Shown in pieces: positions 1 to 7,581 of a stretch of DNA of 26,903 bases (position 1 is the stretch's first letter; each line of letters begins with the position of its first letter). Under the pieces are notes generated by a model. It searched no databases. It was not told where the DNA came from and was given only the letters and a program-made list of their open reading frames with translations. Made by a program: the position numbers and the translations under genes. The DNA is from an uncultured Pseudomonadota bacterium. GTDB lineage: Bacteria; Pseudomonadota; Gammaproteobacteria; Burkholderiales; SG8-39. Where the stretch lies: assembly GCA_903895005.1 (NCBI GenBank), contig CAITSH010000225.1, positions 1 to 26,903 on the forward strand, in the 5' to 3' direction.

Positions 1-341
1 GTGATGCCGGCGTTATTGACCAGGATGTCCACCGACCCGATGGTGGCACCGACCCGATAGAACATTTCTGCGCAAGAATCGAAATCCTCGACGTTGCCCT
101 CTGCGGCGTGCACCTGCAGACCCTCAGCGCGCATCATTTGCAGCCAGGCGTCCTTGCGTTCGTAATCGGGCAGGCAGCCAGCCACCACCCTGACGCCACT
201 GCTGGCAAGGCGTCGACAAACCGCCGTTCCGATGCCGCCCATGCCGCCTGAGACGAAGGCAATGCGCTGCGCCGCCGACTTCCCCTTCTCTTGCGCTGAT
301 TTGGCATCAGCGCCGCCGCGCTCCGGAACACGTGTCGTCAT
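1..341 (-). CDS. phaB: Acetoacetyl-CoA reductase PhaB, N-terminal part (cut by window edge)
   Basis: This is the first 113 or so codons of a short-chain dehydrogenase; the rest lies left of the window. The PhaB family reduces acetoacetyl-CoA to (R)-3-hydroxybutyryl-CoA with NADPH, the second step of polyhydroxybutyrate synthesis. The glycine-rich cofactor loop GGMGGIG is at residues 32-38, VVAGC at 52-56, EGNV at 81-84 and NNAG at 109-112. These details match the Cupriavidus-type PhaB closely. The catalytic Ser/Tyr/Lys are outside the window. The ATG at 341 lies 30 nt after the phaA stop, preceded only by a weak AAGG. It gives about 24 residues more than usual PhaB proteins, which begin just before QRIAFVSGG, and no ATG, GTG or TTG is in frame closer to that point. 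Third gene of phaCAB. Confidence 0.93.
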   Translation of the reverse strand, partial: MTTRVPERGGADAKSAQEKGKSAAQRIAFVSGGMGGIGTAVCRRLASSGVRVVAGCLPDYERKDAWLQMMRAEGLQVHAAEGNVEDFDSCAEMFYRVGATIGSVDILVNNAGI

Positions 342-371
342 CGGGTTTGCCTTGTCGCTTTCATCAGCCGG

Positions 372-1550
372 TTAGCGCTCGATCGCCAGCGCCACGCCCA
401 TGCCACCGCCGATACACAGCGAGGCCAGGCCTTTTTTCGCATCACGCCGGATCATTTCGTGGATCAACGTCACCAGGATGCGGCAGCCCGACGCTCCGAT
501 GGGATGGCCTATGGCAATGGCGCCGCCGTTGACGTTGATCTTCGACGTATCCCAGCCCATTTCCTTGTTGACCGCGATGGCCTGGGCGGCAAAGGCTTCG
601 TTGATTTCCATCAGGTCTAGATCCTTGGCGCTCCAGCCGGCCTTGGAAAGGCAAAGCTTGGAAGCGGGCACCGGTCCCATGCCCATGATCTTCGGGTCGA
701 CGCCGGCCGAGGCGTAGGCCTTGATGCGCGCCAGCGGCTTGAGGCCCAGTTCTTCGGCCTTTTTCGCCGACATCATGATCACCGCAGCCGCGCCGTCATT
801 GATCCCGGATGCGTTGCCGGCCGTCACCGTGCCGTTCTTGTCGAACGCCGGGCGCAGCGCGCCGAGCGACTCCGCGGTGGTGCCATGCTTGGGGTATTCA
901 TCGGTATCGAACACCAGCGCGGCACCCTTTTTTTGCGGGATTTCCAGCGCCAGGATTTCGTCCTTGAACTTGCCCGCCTTTTGCGCCGCCTCGGCCTTCT
1001 GCTGGCTGGCCGCGGCAAACGCGTCCTGGTCGGCACGCGTCACGCCAAACTTGGCGGCAACGTTCTCCGCGGTCACGCCCATGTGGTACTGGTTGTAAAC
1101 GTCCCACAGGCCGTCGACGATCATGGTGTCGATCAACTTGGCGTCGCCCATGCGAAAGCCGTCGCGCGAACCGTTCATGACATGCGGCGATGCGCTCATG
1201 TTCTCCTGGCCGCCGGCGATGATGATCTCGGCATCACCGGCCTTGATGGCCTGTGCCGCCAGGTGGGTGGCCTTGAGTCCGGAGCCGCAAACCTTGTTGA
1301 TGGTCATCGCCGGGCACATGTCCGGCAATCCCGCCTTGATCAGCGCCTGGCGCGCGGCATTCTGGCCAACCCCCGCGGTCAGCACCTGTCCGAGTATGAC
1401 CTCGGATATCTGCTCCGGCTTGAGGCCGGTACGGGCCAACAGCCCCTTGATCACGTGCGCCCCCAGATCGGACGCGGCAATTTTTGCCAGCGTGCCGCCG
1501 AATTTGCCCACCGCTGTCCTGCCTGCCGCAACAATCACTACGTCTGTCAT
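372..1550 (-). CDS. phaA: Acetyl-CoA acetyltransferase (beta-ketothiolase) PhaA
   Basis: Biosynthetic thiolase of 392 aa, the usual family length. It condenses two acetyl-CoA into acetoacetyl-CoA, the first step of polyhydroxybutyrate synthesis in the cytoplasm. The acylated nucleophile Cys88 lies in NKVCGSG, His349 in GHPIGASG, and the second catalytic Cys379 in CIGGGMG. The start chosen is ATG 1550 ([10 protein letters not shown]), with GGAG six bases upstream. An in-frame GTG at 1577 would add nine residues but has no ribosome site and is less like the family. The gene lies 111 nt after phaC and 30 nt before phaB, all on one strand, so it is read as the middle gene of a phaCAB operon. Confidence 0.97.
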   Translation of the reverse strand: MTDVVIVAAGRTAVGKFGGTLAKIAASDLGAHVIKGLLARTGLKPEQISEVILGQVLTAGVGQNAARQALIKAGLPDMCPAMTINKVCGSGLKATHLAAQAIKAGDAEIIIAGGQENMSASPHVMNGSRDGFRMGDAKLIDTMIVDGLWDVYNQYHMGVTAENVAAKFGVTRADQDAFAAASQQKAEAAQKAGKFKDEILALEIPQKKGAALVFDTDEYPKHGTTAESLGALRPAFDKNGTVTAGNASGINDGAAAVIMMSAKKAEELGLKPLARIKAYASAGVDPKIMGMGPVPASKLCLSKAGWSAKDLDLMEINEAFAAQAIAVNKEMGWDTSKINVNGGAIAIGHPIGASGCRILVTLIHEMIRRDAKKGLASLCIGGGMGVALAIER

Positions 1551-1595
1551 GATGGTCTCCGTCCTTTTTATGTTCACTTCGATTTTCGTTCGGGG

Positions 1596-1634
1596 TTGAA
1601 TCCGTACCTTGATTCCCTAGCTTGAATCCCTGCC
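1596..1634. repeat. Three 13-bp tandem repeats in the phaC-phaA spacer
   Basis: On the plus strand the units begin at 1596, 1609 and 1622, exactly 13 bp apart: TTGAATCCGTACC, TTGATTCCCTAGC and TTGAATCCCTGCC. They fall between the phaC stop and the phaA ribosome site, so they would be in the untranslated part of the operon message. Function unknown. Confidence 0.7.
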
Positions 1635-1661
1635 TATGGTTCGTGCGACTGTTGACTCGGG

Positions 1662-3413
1662 TCAGGCCCGCTGCTTGACGTACCGTCCGGGCGCGGCTTC
1701 GATGGGTTTGTGTGCCCTGCCACCCGCCTTCTTCGGGGCTGCCTTCTCGCCACCGGCAAACTGGCCGAGCCAGCCGTCCCAATCAGACCACCAGCTACCG
1801 GGCTTCTCGCCAGCGGAATCGAGCCAGGCGCCGGCATCGGCACCTTGCCTGCCTCCCGACCAGTAGCTGCGCCGGTTCTTTTTCGCCGGATTAATGACCC
1901 CGGCGATATGCCCGCTCGCGCCCAGCACAAAGCGCACATCTCCGCCGAGCAAGCCGGTCGAACGGTACGCAGTCTGCCAGGGGACAATATGGTCCTCGCG
2001 CGTGGCGAGCACGTAGACCGGCATGTCCACTGCCGACAAGTCGACCGGCACACCGCACATCGTAAGTTTTCCGGGTTCGCGCAGATTGTTTTCAAGGTAC
2101 ATGTTGCGCACATACCAACAGTACATGGGCCCCGGCAGGTTGGTGCCGTCGGAGTTCCAGTACAGCAGGTCGAACGCGTCCGGCGTCCGACCCTTGAGGT
2201 AGTTGTTCACCACGTACGACCAGACGAGATCGTTGGCGCGCAATGCCGAAAATGCGAACGCCAGTTCCTTGCCCGGCATCACCCCCCCTCCCGCCAGTGT
2301 CTGTTCCTTGGCAGCCACTGCCTTCTCGTCGACGAACAGGCCGATCTCGCCGGTGTCGGAAAAATCCAGCATGGTCGCGAGCAGGGTCATGCTGGTCACG
2401 TCGCGCTCGCCGCGCGCAGCCTTTACCGCGAGCGCCGAGGCAAGCAGGGTGCCTCCCACGCAGAACCCCAGCGCATTGACCTCCTTTGCGCCGCTGATCT
2501 TGCGCGCCGCATCAAGCGCGGCGATCACGCCCTGTTCGATGTAGTCATCCCAGGTCAGGTGTCCGAGTTCCTCGGTGATTTGACGCCACGAAACCATGAA
2601 TACCGTCTGTCCCTGCTCGACTGCATGGCGCACGAGGGAATTTTCCGGTTGCAGGTCGAGGATGTAGAACTTGTTGATGCAGGGGGGCACCATCACCAGA
2701 GGCCGCACCGCCACCGTTTCGCCAAGCGGCTTGTATTGGATGAGCTGTATGAGTTCATTCTCAAACACGACGTCGCCCGCGGTCGTGGCGATGTTGCGTC
2801 CGACTTCGAACACCGACTCGTCGGTCATGGAAATGCGTCCGCGCTCGACGTCATCGACGAGGTTCTTGATGCCCTTGCTCAGCGTCTCGCCGTTTGACTG
2901 CACCGCGAGGCTCAGCGCCTCCGGGTTGGTCGCGGCGAAATTGGTCGGCGCGAGGGCGTCAATGTACTGGCGGGTGAGAAAGCGCAACTGGTCCTTGCTG
3001 CGCGCCTCAAGCGACGCGGTTTCAACCACCCCGCTTAGAAAATGGGCGTTGATCAGGTAGGACTGCTTGAGATAGTCGTAATACGGGTTGTCTCGCCACT
3101 CGGCGGCGGAAAACCGCCGGTCCGATCGATCGGGTGACACGACCGGCGCATAAGCCTGCCCCGCTTCGCGCGAGAGCATTTGGGTCCATAACGCGAGGTG
3201 CTGTTGCGCGAAGCCCGGTTGCAGCGCTGCCGCGCGCGTCGCCAGTTCCTGCACGATCTTCTGGGACTTTTGATTTTGCGCTGCCCCATCAGCGGATTCG
3301 CCAACCGCGCCCTGCCCGCCAAGCCAGGTCAGCCAGTTTTGCATCCATGCCTGACCGCCCTGCGACGACGCGCTCGAACTTAAATCAGGATTAGAAAATG
3401 GATGTGGGATCAC
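1662..3413 (-). CDS. phaC: Class I poly(3-hydroxyalkanoate) synthase PhaC
   Basis: Polymerises (R)-3-hydroxyacyl-CoA (short chain, chiefly 3-hydroxybutyrate) into polyester on the granule surface. The protein has 583 aa, close to the Cupriavidus enzyme. The lipase-like box GFCVGG carries the nucleophile Cys318, with Asp474 in REDHIVPW and His502 in GASGHIAG completing the triad. Further signatures are VPPCINKFYILDLQPENS (residues 242-259), YLKGRTP, NLPGPMYCWY and the C-terminal EAAPGRYVK. The N-terminal 90 residues are variable, as in the family. The reading frame opens at GTG 3413 without a clear Shine-Dalgarno; Met24 is a possible later start. First gene of phaCAB, about 40 nt after a strong promoter. 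No phasin or phaR gene lies on this side of the operon. Confidence 0.97.
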   Translation of the reverse strand: MIPHPFSNPDLSSSASSQGGQAWMQNWLTWLGGQGAVGESADGAAQNQKSQKIVQELATRAAALQPGFAQQHLALWTQMLSREAGQAYAPVVSPDRSDRRFSAAEWRDNPYYDYLKQSYLINAHFLSGVVETASLEARSKDQLRFLTRQYIDALAPTNFAATNPEALSLAVQSNGETLSKGIKNLVDDVERGRISMTDESVFEVGRNIATTAGDVVFENELIQLIQYKPLGETVAVRPLVMVPPCINKFYILDLQPENSLVRHAVEQGQTVFMVSWRQITEELGHLTWDDYIEQGVIAALDAARKISGAKEVNALGFCVGGTLLASALAVKAARGERDVTSMTLLATMLDFSDTGEIGLFVDEKAVAAKEQTLAGGGVMPGKELAFAFSALRANDLVWSYVVNNYLKGRTPDAFDLLYWNSDGTNLPGPMYCWYVRNMYLENNLREPGKLTMCGVPVDLSAVDMPVYVLATREDHIVPWQTAYRSTGLLGGDVRFVLGASGHIAGVINPAKKNRRSYWSGGRQGADAGAWLDSAGEKPGSWWSDWDGWLGQFAGGEKAAPKKAGGRAHKPIEAAPGRYVKQRA

Positions 3414-3450
3414 GGCTGAAAAATTGCGCTAACTACTTGTTAAGACAGGA

Positions 3451-3480
3451 ATTATTGCGTCGCAACACCCTTAATGTCAA
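3451..3480 (-). promoter_or_regulatory. Sigma70 promoter of phaCAB
   Basis: Reading the minus strand, a perfect -35 TTGACA (plus-strand 3475-3480) is followed after 18 bp by AATAAT (3451-3456), five of six matches to the -10 consensus. Transcription would start near 3444, about 30 nt before the phaC GTG. It is the best promoter match I found in the window. Confidence 0.75.
3455..3465. promoter_or_regulatory. Palindromic operator candidate overlapping the phaCAB -10
   Basis: TTGCGTCGCAA is a perfect 11-bp palindrome lying in the promoter spacer and overlapping the first bases of the -10. This is where a repressor site would block RNA polymerase. PhaR-type repressors control phasin and pha genes in many polyester-storing proteobacteria, so PhaR is the natural candidate. 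That assignment is inference. Confidence 0.5.
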
Positions 3481-3507
3481 GAACGGCACGGCGATGTTTG
3501 CGCGCAC

Positions 3508-4482
3508 TTACACCTTGTAATAGGCGCGGTACCAATCGACGAATCGCGCCACCCCGGTATCGATAGGCGTATCGGGCCGGAAACCGACCGCCTGTTCAAG
3601 CCGTTGCGTATCTGCATAGGTATCGGGAACATCGCCCGGTTGCATAGGCTGCAGGTCCAAGACGGCCTTTTTGCCAATCGCCTTTTCGAATGCCTCGATA
3701 TAACGCAACAAGGGCACCGGCTGGTTATTACCAATGTTGAAAAGTCGGTACGGCGCCGCTCCGGCACCCGCGGGCGCCCCGTTGTCCAGCACCGCCATCA
3801 CCCCGCCAACGATGTCATCGATGTAGGTGAAGTCGCGCGACATCCTGCCTTCGTTGAACACCGGAATGGGTTTGCCCTCGAGAACGCAGGATGCAAACTT
3901 GAATGGCGACATGTCGGGCCTGCCCCACGGGCCGTACACAGTGAAAAAACGCAATCCCGTGCATCCGAGGCCGTAAAGGTGGGCGTAACTGTGCGCCATC
4001 AACTCATTGGCCTTTTTGGTGGCCGCATACAGGGACACCGGGTGATCGACGTTGTCGTCCTCGGCAAACGGGAGCTTGGTGTTGGCGCCGTAAACCGAGC
4101 TCGACGAGGCATAAATGAGGTGGCCCGAGGCGCTCTGGCGCATGCCCTCGAGCACATGGGCGAAGCCCACCAGGTTGGCGTCAATGTAGGCGTAGGGATG
4201 GGTGACTGAGTAGCGCACGCCGGCTTGCGCGGCAAGATGAACAATGGCGTCAAAGCGCCGCGACGCAAAAAACGCCGTCATGCCGGCGCGATCGGAAATA
4301 TCAAGACGCGTAAACGTGAACCGCTGCTCAGCACCAAGGCGCGACAGCCTGGCCTCCTTTAACCCCACATCGTAATAGTCATTGAGGTTGTCGATGCCGT
4401 ACACCGTATCCCCGCGCGCAAGCAGGCGTGCGGCCAGCGAATATCCAATGAAGCCGGCCGCGCCGGTGACAAGAATGTTCAA
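3508..4482 (-). CDS. NAD-dependent epimerase, probably UDP-glucuronate 4-epimerase
   Basis: Extended short-chain dehydrogenase of 324 aa. The NAD loop GAAGFIG is at residues 7-13, the ASSSSVYG segment at 125-132, and catalytic Tyr152 and Lys156 are in YAATKK. NDYYD near residues 34-38 and VYGPWGRPDMSPFKF are typical of the enzymes that convert UDP-glucuronate to UDP-galacturonate for capsule or lipopolysaccharide. A different UDP-sugar cannot be excluded. The frame begins with TTG at 4482 rather than ATG, supported by AGGGAG about six bases upstream and by the first residues MNILVTGAAG being exactly where the family begins. No other polysaccharide gene is nearby, so it looks like an isolated unit upstream of the pha operon. 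Confidence 0.9.
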   Translation of the reverse strand: MNILVTGAAGFIGYSLAARLLARGDTVYGIDNLNDYYDVGLKEARLSRLGAEQRFTFTRLDISDRAGMTAFFASRRFDAIVHLAAQAGVRYSVTHPYAYIDANLVGFAHVLEGMRQSASGHLIYASSSSVYGANTKLPFAEDDNVDHPVSLYAATKKANELMAHSYAHLYGLGCTGLRFFTVYGPWGRPDMSPFKFASCVLEGKPIPVFNEGRMSRDFTYIDDIVGGVMAVLDNGAPAGAGAAPYRLFNIGNNQPVPLLRYIEAFEKAIGKKAVLDLQPMQPGDVPDTYADTQRLEQAVGFRPDTPIDTGVARFVDWYRAYYKV

Positions 4483-4640
4483 TCAGACTCCCTGCGGATC
4501 GTTCTTGGGCGCCACAGTCAACGGAAATTCAACGGACATGCGGCGGGTGAAAACCGTGAGAGTATACGTTGGTCTAAGCGATTACCCAACCCAGCGCGCG
4601 CGGCCCTCCGGGCCCCCGATCGAAAACGCCCTAACTGCCC

Positions 4641-4877
4641 ATGTATCTCGTTGCGATCGCCTGGATTTTTGTCACCCTCTGCATGTCACTGACGGAACCG
4701 AGTTTCGTCGCCGGACTGCTTACATTTTTCTTTTACGGCCTCGCGCCGCTTGCGCTACTGCTGTGGCTGGGGGGCGCACCGCAACGTCTGCGCAAACGAC
4801 GCGAGGCCGAGTCAATGACTGTGCCCGGTGAGCAGGCCAACCAGCCAGATCGACCCAACGCCCAACGCGATCAGTAG
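4641..4877 (+). CDS. Small membrane protein, unknown function
   Basis: A 78-aa protein with two hydrophobic segments, residues 2-17 and about 23-44, separated by a short loop with an acidic residue. A basic stretch (RLRKRR) and a hydrophilic tail rich in Gln, Asn and Asp follow. It resembles short two-helix hypothetical proteins common in betaproteobacteria; no function is known to me. ATG 4641 has no obvious ribosome site. The last 66 nt overlap the 3' end of the convergent ZIP gene, so the tail after the basic stretch may be accidental read-through of the antisense gene. Divergent from the epimerase, with 158 nt between them. Confidence 0.6.
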   Translation: MYLVAIAWIFVTLCMSLTEPSFVAGLLTFFFYGLAPLALLLWLGGAPQRLRKRREAESMTVPGEQANQPDRPNAQRDQ

Positions 4878-5633
4878 GGTTTGCTGCAATGTGGCGCGCA
4901 GTTCGGTGCGCTTGTGCAAACCGGGGATGAGGTCGGCGACCGCGACGTAAATCATGCTCGCTGCGGCGACGGCCAGCATGCTGTTGATCAGGCCCTCCAT
5001 CGCCTGCAGCGCGAAATAGGCGACCAGCCCGCCCGCCAGCATGGCCAGGCTGGATAACAGGTTGAGCACAAGGGCCTTCGTCTTGCTGTAGCCCGAATGC
5101 AGCAGGATGAGGAAGTCGCCGACTTCCTGCGGAATCTCGTGCGCGATGACCGCAAGCGCCGTGACGATGCCAAGCTGGGTGCTCTGCATGAACGCCGCGG
5201 CAACCAGCACGCCATCGACGAAATTATGGAAGCTGTCCCCGATCAGGATCAGCATGCCGCTGCGTCCGTGATCGTGCCCGTGACCATGACCGTGCCCATG
5301 ACTGTGCGCCTGATGCGCGCCCGCGGTGACGGCATCATCGCTATGCACTTCGCAGTCCTCATAGTGGCAGTGACGCCAGAGCACCAGCTTTTCGAGGATG
5401 AAAAAACCGAATATGCCGGCAAGCACGGTGGCGGCGACCGTCGCGGCTTTGCCATTCTCGAAAGCGTGCGGCAGGATTTCAAGGAACGATGCGCCCAGCA
5501 GCGCACCGATGGCATAGCTAATGAGTGCGGGAATCCAGGATGCCCGCGCGGACAGCGCAAATACGGCCGCGAGCAGCACCGACAGGACCCCGCCGAACAC
5601 CGATGCGACGACGATCCAGGCTAACGTAGACAT
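4812..5633 (-). CDS. ZIP-family divalent metal transporter
   Basis: A 273-aa inner-membrane protein with about eight hydrophobic segments. Two metal-binding helices carry the family motifs HNFVDG (residues 136-141) and HEIPQE (165-170). Between the third and fourth helices is a histidine-rich loop, residues about 88-122, with two cysteines and an alternating His-Gly run, as expected for a metal-sensing or metal-delivering cytoplasmic loop. ZIP proteins import zinc and sometimes iron or manganese; the sequence alone does not fix the metal. ATG 5633 fits the family start. No metalloregulator site was recognised in the 168 nt before the gene's upstream neighbour. Confidence 0.93.
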   Translation of the reverse strand: MSTLAWIVVASVFGGVLSVLLAAVFALSARASWIPALISYAIGALLGASFLEILPHAFENGKAATVAATVLAGIFGFFILEKLVLWRHCHYEDCEVHSDDAVTAGAHQAHSHGHGHGHGHDHGRSGMLILIGDSFHNFVDGVLVAAAFMQSTQLGIVTALAVIAHEIPQEVGDFLILLHSGYSKTKALVLNLLSSLAMLAGGLVAYFALQAMEGLINSMLAVAAASMIYVAVADLIPGLHKRTELRATLQQTLLIALGVGSIWLVGLLTGHSH

Positions 5634-5712
5634 AATGTGGACAAACAGATTTCCTTTTTACAAATTCACGTAGCCGGGCCCGTACGTTGAGGGTCAAGCA
5701 CTTCGCCTAGCT

Positions 5713-6465
5713 TCACGCCTTCAAACTTTCAAGCCAAATCAGGCTGGCCATGCGCCCGCTTGCGGCGCCATCGCGGCGATATGAATAAAATCGCCCAGCG
5801 TCGCGGTACGTGCAAAACCCGCCACCATACACTTCTTGCACCCCGGCTGATAGCAGGCGATTCCGGGCCAGGGCATACAGGTCGGCGTGAAACTTTCCCG
5901 GCCGGCCCGGTTTGAATGCAACGCGATCGTTCGCATCCACCGACACAAAAGCGTCGCGCAACTCCGGCCCGACTTCATAGGCATCCTGGCTTATCGCCGG
6001 GCCCAGCCAGGCCATCAACCGGCCGGCCGGCACCGCCATCGCCTTGACCGTCTCGCCAATGACGCCGGCGGCGAGGCCGCGCCAACCGGCGTGCGCCACA
6101 GCGACTGCATCTGCATTGCGGTCGCAAAGCAGCACGGGCAGGCAATCGGCCGTCATCACGACACAAACCTGCCCGGGGATTCGTGCAAAAGCCGCGTCCG
6201 CCTGCGGTTCGGCGTGCGCCTGTGCAAGATCGGCAACGGCAACCCCATGCACCTGGTTCATCCAGCACGGAGCAGACGGCAGGCATGCCGCAAGCCGTTC
6301 GCGATTGCGCATGACCACGCTTGCATCCTCCCCGGAGCGCAGTCCCAGATTAAAAGCGGCATAGGCGCCTTTGCTTTCGCCGCCTGCGCGCGTGGTCACC
6401 AGCGCACGCACACGCGCGGGCGCCGGCCAATCCGGGACAATCCAGTCGGCGTGGGGCAAGGTCAT
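5713..6465 (-). CDS. pgeF: PgeF/YfiH-family protein (purine nucleoside phosphorylase / laccase-domain)
   Basis: Cytoplasmic protein of 250 aa, normal for the family. The metal-binding residues are visible as His73 in QVHG, Cys108 in TADCLP and His125 in AHAGWRG, and a second conserved Cys lies in GFCTY near 218. Members have been described as polyphenol oxidases, as purine nucleoside phosphorylase/adenosine deaminases, and as editors of misincorporated amino acids in peptidoglycan precursors. The sequence does not decide among these. Its ATG overlaps the rluD stop by 4 nt (ATGA), so the two are translationally coupled, an arrangement widely conserved in proteobacteria. Confidence 0.93.
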   Translation of the reverse strand: MTLPHADWIVPDWPAPARVRALVTTRAGGESKGAYAAFNLGLRSGEDASVVMRNRERLAACLPSAPCWMNQVHGVAVADLAQAHAEPQADAAFARIPGQVCVVMTADCLPVLLCDRNADAVAVAHAGWRGLAAGVIGETVKAMAVPAGRLMAWLGPAISQDAYEVGPELRDAFVSVDANDRVAFKPGRPGKFHADLYALARNRLLSAGVQEVYGGGFCTYRDAGRFYSYRRDGAASGRMASLIWLESLKA

Positions 6466-7502
6466 ACAATCGACTCAAGCAATACAGCCATATCGGGGGG
6501 TACCGGGGCAGCCCATTCACGCGCCTTGCCACTACCCGGATGGATCAAACCGAGCTTCGCCGCATGCAAGGCCTGGCGAGCGAATTTTTCCAGAGCGGGG
6601 TCCTTGCAATGGCGCCGGCCGTAGACAGGATCCCCGACCAGCGGATGCCCGATCGACTGCATATGCACGCGTATCTGGTGCGTGCGGCCGGTATCCAGAC
6701 TGCATTCGAGGAGCGTCGCGGCTTCAAAGCGGCGCAGCGCGCGGTAATGTGTGCGCGCGGGACGGCCTCGGTCCAGCACAGCCATGCGCGTGCGCTCACG
6801 CGGGTCGCGTCCGACGGGGGCGTCAACCGTCCCGTGTGCGGGCGCGAAGCCGTGTACCAGTGCGAGATACTCACGTTTGACCGTGCGTGCTGCGAGCTGA
6901 CGCACAAGGTCGGTCTGCGTCTCCAGGGTCTTCGCAACGACCAGCAGACCGCTGGTGTCCTTGTCGAGCCGGTGGACGATACCGGCGCGCGGGACCGCCT
7001 CCAGCGCCGGTGCGTGGTGCAGCAGCGCGTTGAGCATGGTGCCGCGCCAGTTACCGCTGCCGGGGTGCACCACCATGCCCGCGGCCTTGTTCACCACCAG
7101 CAGGTGTTTGTCCTCGTGGACGATCGTGAGCTCAATCGCCTCGGCACGGGCGGCAAGCTCGGATGGCGGCGCCTCCGGAGCCACACTGACGCGCTCGCCA
7201 CCCCAGACCTTACGCTTTGCTTCGGCCGTTTCGTCATTCAGGCGAACGCGCCCGGACCGCAACCACGACTGCAAGCGGCTGCGGGAATGTTCGGGGAACA
7301 TGCTCGCAAGCGCCTGGTCAAATCGCAGGCCACCCAGTTCGGCCGGAATCTGGCGCAACTGGCGCTCCGGCTCGCCGACCGGCGGATCTCCCGGATCGCC
7401 GCCCTCGGGATCGCCGTCGTCGTCGCCTGGCTCAATGCCGGCTTCCCCGTCCGCTTCCGGGTCTGTGGCTGATGATGGCGCGCTATAATGGGTCTTGTGC
7501 AA
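6462..7502 (-). CDS. rluD: 23S rRNA pseudouridine synthase RluD
   Basis: Makes pseudouridines in helix 69 of 23S rRNA (positions 1911, 1915 and 1917 in E. coli). An S4 RNA-binding domain covers residues about 58-105 (RFDQAL through VWGGERVSV). The catalytic domain has HRLDKDTSG with the nucleophile Asp180. HQIRVHMQSIGHPLVGDPVYG is typical of the C-terminal half. The frame stays open upstream to 7739, but that would run through the start of divergent bamD. The start proposed is TTG 7502 (346 aa), which gives an acidic, Gly/Asp/Pro-rich leader. A second candidate is TTG 7358, with CGGAG upstream, giving 298 aa starting where the E. coli protein starts. The start is therefore uncertain; the identity is not. 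Confidence 0.92.
   Translation of the reverse strand: MHKTHYSAPSSATDPEADGEAGIEPGDDDGDPEGGDPGDPPVGEPERQLRQIPAELGGLRFDQALASMFPEHSRSRLQSWLRSGRVRLNDETAEAKRKVWGGERVSVAPEAPPSELAARAEAIELTIVHEDKHLLVVNKAAGMVVHPGSGNWRGTMLNALLHHAPALEAVPRAGIVHRLDKDTSGLLVVAKTLETQTDLVRQLAARTVKREYLALVHGFAPAHGTVDAPVGRDPRERTRMAVLDRGRPARTHYRALRRFEAATLLECSLDTGRTHQIRVHMQSIGHPLVGDPVYGRRHCKDPALEKFARQALHAAKLGLIHPGSGKAREWAAPVPPDMAVLLESIV
7484..7489 (+). promoter_or_regulatory. Candidate -10 element for bamD
   Basis: A perfect TATAAT stands about 93 nt before the bamD ATG, but no good -35 is seen at 16-18 bp upstream. It falls just inside the proposed rluD 5' end, so the two divergent units are tightly packed. Confidence 0.4.
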
Positions 7503-7581
7503 AATGATGTTATTCCGCAGGTCGTTGTGTCGGTATTGTGAATTTGTTCCAACCAAAATCTTCAGCAAGATGGGCCGAAAA

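Noticed and set aside
30..58. 12-bp direct repeat (CACCGACCCGAT at 30-41 and 47-58) in phaB
   Set aside because: The PhaB reading frame and local length agree with homologues across it, so it looks like chance codon use rather than an insertion.
885..1625. Plus-strand open frame of 246 codons opposite phaA
   Set aside because: It is the antisense shadow of a certain thiolase gene; GC-rich codon bias keeps the opposite frame open and the product has no recognisable feature.
1710..2897. Plus-strand open frame of 395 codons opposite phaC
   Set aside because: Antisense to a gene with a complete catalytic triad; the product is rich in Arg, His and Val with no domain.
6540..7472. Plus-strand open frame of 310 codons opposite rluD
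   Set aside because: Antisense shadow of rluD; no start signal or recognised domain.
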